Shown piece by piece: positions 6,026 to 10,206 of a stretch of DNA of 10,206 bases. A program made the position numbers and the translations under genes. The stretch spans positions 1 through 10,206 of the forward strand of contig JAQBZT010000080.1 in assembly GCA_027622355.1 (NCBI GenBank). Reading direction: 5' to 3'. Within the stretch, counting starts at the first letter, position 1, and the number at the start of each line of letters is the position of its first letter. Source of the stretch: a bacterium (lineage in GTDB: Bacteria > UBA8248). The notes beneath the pieces were generated by a model. It was not told where the DNA came from, did no database searches, and saw only the letters and a list, made by a program, of their open reading frames with translations.

Positions 6026-7312
6026 ATGACCCATCCCGATTTCGAGCGCGCCGCCCGGCACATCACGCCGGACGCCCTGCGGCAAACCTTGACGGCAATG
6101 GTGGATATCCCCAGCCCGACCGGCGGCGAGGGCCCGATGGCCGAATATCTCGAGGGCAGGCTCCGCGCCGCCGGCTGCCGGACCTTCCTGCAAGAGCTCA
6201 GCCCCGGAAGGCCCAACACCGCGGGGGTGCGCGAGGGCAGCGGCGGCGGCGTCAATCTTCTTTTCACCGGCCACATGGACACCTCCTACGACGGGAACGA
6301 GGACTATCTCACCGGCGAGGGCTTCAAGCCGCGTGCGGTGCACCGCGACGGATGGGTCTGGGGCCTCGGGGCCAACAACATGAAAAGCGGCCTGGCGGGC
6401 GCCCTCGTGGCGCTGGAAGCCATCGCGAAAGAGGACATCTCCCTGCGCGGCGACATCACCCTGGCCGGGGTGTGCGGTGAGATCGAAAAGGCGGCCATCG
6501 AGGAGTTTCAGGGCGAGTCCTTCTCGGGCTACGGCACGGGAACGCGCCATCTCATCCTCCACGGCGTCACCGCCGATTTCGCCGTTCTGGCCGAGCCGAC
6601 CGGCCTTCGCGTCTCCAACGCGAACATGGGCTGCATCTGGGCCCAGATCACCGCGCAGGGAACAGTCTCGCACAGCGTGTTCACCTCCCGGCCCGGCATC
6701 TCGAACGCCATCGAGGAAATCCACCGCATCCAAAGCGCCGTGACGGAATGGGCGAAGGACTACGAATCGCGCCATGTGTGCATGGGCGAGCGGCCCAACG
6801 TGACGATCGCCGCCATCCGGGGCGGGCTCCCCTGGCGCCTCTCGCGAAATCCCATCGCGTGCAGCCTCTATCTCGACATCCGCACAGTGCCGGGCCAGAC
6901 TCTCGATGAGATCAAGCGCGAGCTCAGGGTGCTTCTCCAAAATGTCGCCCGGGAGAGCGGGGGCCCGGAGGCCGCGCTTTCTTTCTACGTCAACGATCCG
7001 GCGACGATCATCGATCCCGAAAGCCCCATCATCCGCGCCATGCAGGAGGCGAACGCGGCGGTCACCGGCGCCCCGGCCGAGCTGTTGATGCGGCGGCCTG
7101 CCGCCGATTCCACGCATCTCAACCGCTACGATATTCCCTGCGCGGTGTACGGGCCCGGCGGAAGGATGCACCCGGACGCCAAGAAGAAGGGGCTGATGCA
7201 CGCGACGGGCGAGCATGTATTCGTCGAGGACATGGTGGTGGCGGCCAAGGTGTACCTCGCCTGCGCCCTCGCGCTGTGCAGCCAAGCGCCCGGGAAGGTG
7301 GGGCTCGCCTGA
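6026..7312 (+). CDS. M20-family metallopeptidase/deacylase with atypical metal-site motifs
   Basis: 428 aa, usual length for ArgE/DapE/carboxypeptidase G2-like enzymes, which hydrolyse amide bonds at a two-zinc site. Start: GGAGG at 6016-6020 lies five bases before ATG 6026; the TTG at 6014 is rejected because it overlaps that site. Visible: IPSPTGGEGP (28-37), TGHMDTS (81-87; H83 and D85), the dimerisation-domain region with TVSHSVFTSRPG (213-224), LAEPTG (188-193; E190 a usual ligand), and MHATGEHV (391-398), likely giving the last His ligand. Two motifs differ from the canonical family: the bridging-Asp motif (usually xDMKGG) is GLGANNMKSG (113-122), with Asn at 118, and the catalytic Glu-Glu pair appears as CGEIEK (150-155). 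No signal peptide. Substrate unknown. Activity may be intact in a specialised subfamily or altered; I cannot tell from the sequence. Confidence 0.85.
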   Translation: MTHPDFERAARHITPDALRQTLTAMVDIPSPTGGEGPMAEYLEGRLRAAGCRTFLQELSPGRPNTAGVREGSGGGVNLLFTGHMDTSYDGNEDYLTGEGFKPRAVHRDGWVWGLGANNMKSGLAGALVALEAIAKEDISLRGDITLAGVCGEIEKAAIEEFQGESFSGYGTGTRHLILHGVTADFAVLAEPTGLRVSNANMGCIWAQITAQGTVSHSVFTSRPGISNAIEEIHRIQSAVTEWAKDYESRHVCMGERPNVTIAAIRGGLPWRLSRNPIACSLYLDIRTVPGQTLDEIKRELRVLLQNVARESGGPEAALSFYVNDPATIIDPESPIIRAMQEANAAVTGAPAELLMRRPAADSTHLNRYDIPCAVYGPGGRMHPDAKKKGLMHATGEHVFVEDMVVAAKVYLACALALCSQAPGKVGLA

Positions 7313-7344
7313 GCCCGGTGGTGCCCTGAAAATCAAAAAGACGG

Positions 7345-7380
7345 AAAAAGGCGGGACGAGGCGTCCCGCCCTTCTTTTGT
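7345..7380. terminator. Bidirectional intrinsic terminator
   Basis: GGCGGGAC (7350-7357) and GTCCCGCC (7363-7370) form a perfect 8-bp stem with a GAGGC loop. It is followed by CTTCTTTT on the plus strand and by T5 on the minus strand (A5 at 7345-7349). It lies between the convergent peptidase and stress-protein genes. Confidence 0.9.
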
Positions 7381-7398
7381 CGCAGATGAACTCCGGCT

Positions 7399-7911
7399 TC
7401 AGTGAACCGTCACCCCCCTTTCCACTCCGGCGGCCCCCTCCGGGGCGGGCTTCTTCTCCCGAATGACAAAGACCGGACACGGCGCGGTGCGGATCACCTT
7501 CTCCGCCACGCTTCCGATCACCATGCGGCTCACTCCATTGCGCCCGTGGGTGCCCATCACGATGAGGTCGAATTCTCCTGCGCCCGCAAACTGCACGATA
7601 TCGCTGGCCGGATCGCCGCCCCATACCACGATTGCCTTCGCCGTCGCGCCGGCTTCCGCCTTGCGGAGCATGCCGGAGAGCGTATCTTCGAGCCTTTGGT
7701 GCTCGTCTTCCTTGATCTTGGTTTCGTGGATTCTCTGCGTCTTCTCCAACTCGGACATCTCGCGCAAGAGATACTCGGGCTCGGGCGCAACATGGAGCGC
7801 CACGACAGCAGCCTCCCATTTATTTGCGATCTCCATCCCGGCCTTGAGCACCTCCGGGCTCACCTCGGACATATCCAGGGGAATCAAAACTTTTCTCGGA
7901 TGGAAAATCAT
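7399..7911 (-). CDS. Universal stress protein, ATP-binding UspA type
   Basis: 170 aa, one Usp domain. The first strand KVLIPLDMSEVS (7-18) carries the conserved Asp (D13). The nucleotide-binding signature G-2x-G-9x-G-S is intact: G120, G123, G133 and S134 in MGTHGRNGVSRMVIGSV. The family end (TAPCPVFVI) is followed by an unconserved tail of about 20 residues. The middle (about 45-80) is charged and probably helical. These small cytoplasmic proteins bind ATP and act in stress survival, with client functions rarely known. Start: ATG 7911 has GGAGG ending about six bases upstream; the 15 upstream in-frame residues read through that site and are not Usp-like, so the longer form is rejected. It stands alone on its strand. 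Confidence 0.93.
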   Translation of the reverse strand: MIFHPRKVLIPLDMSEVSPEVLKAGMEIANKWEAAVVALHVAPEPEYLLREMSELEKTQRIHETKIKEDEHQRLEDTLSGMLRKAEAGATAKAIVVWGGDPASDIVQFAGAGEFDLIVMGTHGRNGVSRMVIGSVAEKVIRTAPCPVFVIREKKPAPEGAAGVERGVTVH

Positions 7912-8097
7912 CGTTCTCCTCCTTTCTGCGCGGCGGGAGGGGCCAATTCTCCACATCTTATGATTTCAATATAGGCCGTCGAGATAATTAGCGGCCAAAC
8001 CACCACTTCAAAAAAATGAGTTACCGATATTCAACGCTTCAATTCTTTTAAAATCCCCCGACTCCGAAACTGAAATGGGCACCCGCAAAAAATTCTC
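7912..8097. other. AT-rich intergenic stretch upstream of the stress-protein gene
   Basis: No gene seen. A GGCCG/CGGCC inverted repeat (7974-7978 and 7992-7996, 13-nt spacer) lies roughly 65 bp upstream of the stress-protein start and could be an operator. I found no promoter for that gene with both hexamers convincing (TAAGAT and TATATT are candidate -10s with poor -35s). Confidence 0.3.
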
Positions 8098-8126
8098 TTG
8101 CCAAACATTCACCCAAAGCGCATATT
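8098..8126 (+). promoter_or_regulatory. Sigma70-like promoter for the putative RNA
   Basis: TTGCCA (8098-8103), exactly 17 nt, CATATT (8121-8126): five of six and four of six consensus matches, embedded in AT-rich DNA. It would start transcription near 8131-8134 on the plus strand, with no annotated plus-strand protein gene before the terminator at 8421. Confidence 0.55.
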
Positions 8127-8256
8127 TGAGAAGGTAGCGGAGATACTCGAGAGATGGCCGTGAAATGCGGCCGGCACCCGGCAAGGGCCGGGGGGATGGA
8201 GCGCCGATGGCGGCACTCCGAAGGGTATCGTTCCCACTGAGAGAGGGAGGAGTTCT

Positions 8257-8349
8257 ATGAAGCCAGATAGAAATCCCGTTTCACGTGCCGAGCAGTCAAC
8301 CTCCCCGGCTCCAGAAGTCGGCCGGGCGGGGAGGAAACTCAAGGGCTGA
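8257..8349 (+). CDS. Putative 30-aa peptide within the structured transcript
   Basis: ATG 8257 to TGA 8347-8349; GGGAGG at 8245-8250 gives ideal six-base spacing. The peptide starts MKPDRNPVSR and ends RAGRKLKG: strongly basic, Ser/Pro-rich in the middle, with no hydrophobic segment, no Cys and no recognised motif. The codons for ACC TCC CCG form the CCTCCCC that can pair with either the ribosome binding site or a later GGGGAGG (8328-8334), so translation could be switched by folding. It may be a regulatory leader peptide, a small effector, or a chance ORF inside an RNA gene. I do not recognise it. Confidence 0.35.
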   Translation: MKPDRNPVSRAEQSTSPAPEVGRAGRKLKG

Positions 8350-8420
8350 CTCCTTTCATAACGGGCGACAAAACGTCCGTATCGGCGAACCGGAGAGACC
8401 GGGCCGAAAACGAAGATTCA

Positions 8421-8451
8421 GGAGCGGGGTGCAACGCCCCGCTCCTTTTTT
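8421..8451 (+). terminator. Intrinsic terminator of the RNA unit
   Basis: GGAGCGGGG (8421-8429) pairs perfectly with CCCCGCTCC (8437-8445), followed by T6. There is no T-run on the minus strand, so it points rightward and ends a plus-strand transcript just before the convergent HExxH gene's stop at 8470. Confidence 0.9.
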
Positions 8452-8455
8452 GTCT

Positions 8456-8469
8456 GCGCGTCGACGCGC
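8456..8469. repeat. 14-bp perfect palindrome
   Basis: GCGCGTCGACGCGC reads the same on both strands and sits between the terminator T-run and the stop codon of the convergent gene. Could be a protein-binding site or a small extra hairpin at the 3' end of the minus-strand transcript. Confidence 0.6.
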
Positions 8470-9048
8470 CTACACCCCGAAATCCTTGAGCTTCGTCTCT
8501 CCCAGGCCCAGGGCGTGCCCCATTTCGTGGAGCAGAAGATTCCCCATGTAACCCCGGTAGGCGTCGGCGTCCCCCCCGCAATGCATCTTCATGGGCGCGG
8601 CGTAAATCTCGATCGACTGCGTGGCCGGTATCCACACCGCCAGCGGCCAGCCGCCCACCTCCTTCACCATGGCCGGCGCGGGGAGGTCCACCAGATGCAC
8701 GGGAATCTCGCGGCGCTCGATTTCCGCCATCATCTCCGGGTGAATGTCCGTGGACAGAACCTCGTCCAGAATTTCCTGCATCCGGAGAATTTCCCTCTCG
8801 GACACTTCCGGAAAATAGGCGTCCATGAAACCGGCCAGTTCTTTTTCGTCGGAGGATTTTCTTGGCGCAGGGGCATCTGATTCCATCAGGACGGCCCGGT
8901 AGTCGGACATCTTCGTCCGGCTGCCGATAAAAGCATAGATGGCCACCCCGATTCCCGCCAGGACGATGAGCCAGATAAGGCCGAAGAGCGGATCGAGAAT
9001 CGGCTTCCACCACCACCAGTTTGCAAAATCCCAGTCACCCAATCCCAT
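8470..9048 (-). CDS. Small membrane-anchored HExxH putative zinc metallopeptidase
   Basis: 192 aa. A Trp-rich start (DFANWWWWKP, 7-16) precedes one hydrophobic helix (about 20-42, FGLIWLIVLAGIGVAIYAFI), which anchors it to the membrane. A charged helical stretch (65-115) leads to a C-terminal putative catalytic part, IEIYAAPMKMHCGG (147-159), then LLLHEMGHALGLGE (171-184). H174, E175 and H178 form a zincin motif; spacing and the GLG resemble matrixin-type HExxHxxGxxH, but Glu184 takes the third-His position. The protein ends eight residues later, with no room for a metzincin Met-turn. So it is a zincin-like protein of uncertain activity and family. Its ATG overlaps the upstream gene's stop by one base (TGATG), implying translational coupling. 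The terminal stop is not an obvious frameshift: the downstream frame shows no related sequence. Confidence 0.7.
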   Translation of the reverse strand: MGLGDWDFANWWWWKPILDPLFGLIWLIVLAGIGVAIYAFIGSRTKMSDYRAVLMESDAPAPRKSSDEKELAGFMDAYFPEVSEREILRMQEILDEVLSTDIHPEMMAEIERREIPVHLVDLPAPAMVKEVGGWPLAVWIPATQSIEIYAAPMKMHCGGDADAYRGYMGNLLLHEMGHALGLGETKLKDFGV

Positions 9049-9803
9049 CAGGGGCCGCTCCGCTCCCCCGGCCGCTGAAGCCGGCGCTGAAAAAGATCAA
9101 GCATTTTCGCCCACGCCCGCTCGGCCGCTTCCCTCACGTAGACGGGCCGCTCGGGAAAGCAGAACCCATGGTGGGTGCCCGCATACTGATCGCACCGGTA
9201 GCTGACCCCACGCGCATCGAATGCGGCTTTCATGTCGGGAATCACATTGCCGGGCACCCACTCGTCCACCTCGGCAAAGGCCATGTAGAGTTCTCCCTTG
9301 ATTCGCGGCGCGAGCAGGTGCGGCGAGTCGGGCTTGTCCGTGACGACATCCACGCCGTAGAACGAGGCGCCGGCCGCCATTCCCTCGGGGTAGGTCCCGG
9401 CCGCCGAGACCACGAACTGCCCGCCCATACAGTAGCCGGCACATCCCCATGACCCTTCCCGAACGCGTGGATTCTCCTTGAAAAAAGAAAGCACCCCCTC
9501 CGTATCGCTCATGACGGTGGCGTTCGTGAGGCTGTGCCAGGCATCGAATATCTGCTTGCGCATCGTCTCGTCGCGATTCTTGAAATCAAAGCGGAGCGTT
9601 CCCAGCCGGTAGTACAGATCGGGGAGCAGGCAGTAGTAGCCCTCCCCCGCGATCCGGCGGGCGAAGCCGCGGAGTTCATCCCGGATCCCGGGCGCATCCA
9701 TGTAGATCATCACCGCCGGGTAGGCGCCCTCCCCGCCGGGGCACACGCCGAAGGTAGGAAGCACCCCGTCGCGGGTGGAAATATTGACACTTTCCTCGAA
9801 CAT
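9048..9803 (-). CDS. Dienelactone hydrolase family protein
   Basis: 251 aa alpha/beta hydrolase. The nucleophile elbow is GYCMGG (123-128) with Cys125, the DLH-type Cys in place of Ser; the acid is Asp180 in AEVDEWVP (177-184) and the base is His212 in GTHHGF (209-214), so the triad is complete. MDAPGIRDE (35-43) and YYCLLPDLYYR (56-66) are family-typical N-terminal parts. DLH opens lactone rings in chloroaromatic/chlorocatechol degradation, but many relatives act on other esters or lactones, and no catechol pathway genes are present here. Start: ATG 9803 preceded by AGGAGG five bases away; 66 further in-frame codons upstream run through that site and lack DLH similarity, so they are rejected. 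It leads the unit with the membrane HExxH gene, one base of overlap. Cytoplasmic, no signal peptide. Confidence 0.92.
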   Translation of the reverse strand: MFEESVNISTRDGVLPTFGVCPGGEGAYPAVMIYMDAPGIRDELRGFARRIAGEGYYCLLPDLYYRLGTLRFDFKNRDETMRKQIFDAWHSLTNATVMSDTEGVLSFFKENPRVREGSWGCAGYCMGGQFVVSAAGTYPEGMAAGASFYGVDVVTDKPDSPHLLAPRIKGELYMAFAEVDEWVPGNVIPDMKAAFDARGVSYRCDQYAGTHHGFCFPERPVYVREAAERAWAKMLDLFQRRLQRPGERSGP

Positions 9804-10086
9804 GGATTCCTCCTCTCGACCGCTCAGGCAAGGCCAGAAGTATCTTGGGCCGAAGCTCGGGTGCCGAAACCCATTTGTAACATTTTTCGCGAGCCCGAGG
9901 GACGCCAGAGGCCCCCCGGCACACCCTCGAAACGCGGGAGAGACAGGCTGTAAATAACTGAAAATATTCCGCTTGTGGGCCACATTGCCATCCGAGAGCA
10001 CCTCTGATAGAAATGATACTCTTCGAATTCGAATTCCTTCTTTACTTTTCCGCGCTCTTGCCTGGCCGGGGAGAGGTCTTTTTTTG
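9804..10086. other. Intergenic region upstream of the hydrolase gene
   Basis: No supported gene. Contains CTCGGG/CCCGAG inverted repeats (around 9855-9900), AT-rich DNA near 9945-9970 that could hold the minus-strand promoter, and a weak plus-strand pair TTGCCA (9985-9990), 17 nt, TAGAAA (10008-10013). Short frames here are in GC-rich DNA without family-like sequence. Confidence 0.4.
10022..10033. repeat. 12-bp palindrome TTCGAATTCGAA
   Basis: Perfect palindrome; the overlapping GAATTCGAATTC (10025-10036) is palindromic too. It lies just downstream of the weak -10-like TAGAAA and about 55 bp before the possible gene at the right edge, a plausible operator position. Confidence 0.5.
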
Positions 10087-10206
10087 ATGGCAAAAGTATT
10101 TGAGCCAGATGAGGAATTTTCCCCGGAAGAAAACCGCTCCAGAGAATCGCAGGGAAAAATAAGAGATATGGGGACCTCTAAAAACCGCCTGATTTCCCCC
10201 CGATTT
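10087..10206 (+). CDS. Possible 5' end of a hypothetical gene, cut by the window edge
   Basis: ATG 10087 opens a frame that runs 40 codons to the last base without a stop. GGAGAGG lies about ten bases upstream behind a T-run. The visible part (starts MAKVFEPDEE) is charged, hydrophilic and has no recognisable domain. Codons such as AGA, ATA and AAA are more AT-rich than in the neighbouring genes, which weakens the case or hints at a foreign gene. Product unknown. Confidence 0.33.
   Translation, partial: MAKVFEPDEEFSPEENRSRESQGKIRDMGTSKNRLISPRF

Larger units (their letters stand above)
8133..8451 (+). ncRNA. Putative structured RNA, about 320 nt, class unknown
   Basis: A predicted transcription unit: promoter at 8098-8126, intrinsic terminator at 8421-8451. 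Helices readable by eye: 8142-8148/8223-8229 (7 bp, one G:U) closing a domain with three hairpins, 8156-8160/8168-8172, 8177-8182/8187-8192 (6 bp, AAGG loop) and 8198-8205/8209-8219 (GGAGCGCC with GGCG and CTCC, 3-nt bulge). Then 8300-8307/8327-8334 (8 bp), 8361-8367/8374-8380 (7 bp) and a two-tier stem 8382-8407 (TCGGC/GCCGA outside CCGG/CCGG). The first domain is a four-way junction but lacks tRNA arm sequences. No match seen to RNase P, tmRNA, 6S, SRP or the cobalamin, TPP, glycine or T-box consensus motifs that I know. It contains a short ORF (8257-8349), so it may be a leader or dual-function RNA. GC-rich DNA forms hairpins readily, so the structure needs covariation support. Confidence 0.45.

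Noticed and set aside
5945..7819. 624-codon minus-strand open frame
   Set aside because: Antisense to the M20 peptidase and overlapping the stress-protein gene out of frame; low-complexity Gly/Arg/Ala-rich translation without motifs.
8142..8229. tRNA-like cloverleaf (7-bp closing stem plus three hairpins)
   Set aside because: Loop sizes and sequences do not fit: no D-arm, no 7-nt anticodon loop and no TTCRA T-loop.
8109..8342. 77-codon minus-strand ORF across the RNA region
   Set aside because: No ribosome binding site, no recognisable motif, and it opposes a plus-strand promoter/terminator pair.
8133..8451. Known riboswitch, RNase P, tmRNA, or group II intron fragment
   Set aside because: The conserved boxes I know (B12 box, TPP, glycine, T-box, CRI/CRV of RNase P, tmRNA tag, domain V) were not found; no reverse transcriptase follows.
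9804..10001. 66-residue N-terminal extension of the dienelactone hydrolase
   Set aside because: It reads through the AGGAGG site that serves ATG 9803 and has no family similarity.

Overview
The window is GC-rich and gene-dense. Its content (LivF-type ATPase, PaaK-like CoA ligase, two M20 amidohydrolases, monohaem cytochrome c, universal stress protein, dienelactone hydrolase, PAS-GGDEF and histidine-kinase signalling proteins) suggests a free-living, high-GC Gram-negative heterotroph. It looks like a metagenome-type lineage near Desulfobacterota, NC10 or Tectomicrobia, but that placement is an inference from gene style. No rRNA, tRNA, CRISPR array, transposase or phage gene was seen.

Layout. 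1-209: a left-edge stem-loop and a sigma70-like promoter lead into an N-carbamoyl-amino-acid hydrolase/allantoate amidohydrolase-family gene (210-1487, +). Converging on it is a signalling block on the minus strand: a PAS-GGDEF diguanylate cyclase (1513-2334) and, 228 bp upstream of it, a histidine-kinase core without a sensor region (2562-3326). The kinase abuts, head to head, a LivF-type ABC ATPase whose normal N-terminus is missing (3257-3997, +). The roughly 55 bp between the two recognisable proteins holds small inverted and direct repeats and looks like a rearrangement or assembly junction. A 19-bp perfect terminator hairpin separates livF from a minus-strand pair: cytochrome c (5458-5871), then a PaaK-like acyl-CoA ligase (4069-5439). 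A divergent promoter region (5872-6025) leads rightward to an unusual M20 peptidase (6026-7312), followed by a second bidirectional terminator and a universal stress protein (7399-7911, -).

The 558-bp gap between the stress-protein start and the next gene (7912-8469) is the most interesting part. It carries a promoter-like TTGCCA-17-CATATT, then about 320 nt able to form many hairpins (including a closed four-way junction), a 30-codon ORF with a strong ribosome binding site, and a strong intrinsic terminator. It reads as a stand-alone structured RNA or peptide-encoding transcript on the plus strand that I cannot assign to a known class.

The right end holds a two-gene minus-strand unit with a 1-nt stop/start overlap: a dienelactone-hydrolase-family enzyme (9048-9803) and a small membrane-anchored HExxH protein (8470-9048). 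About 280 bp of apparently non-coding DNA with a 12-bp palindrome follows, and possibly the 5' end of another gene (10087 to the edge). Functionally the window leans to scavenging and modifying organic nitrogen and carbon compounds plus c-di-GMP/two-component signalling, but the genes do not form one pathway.
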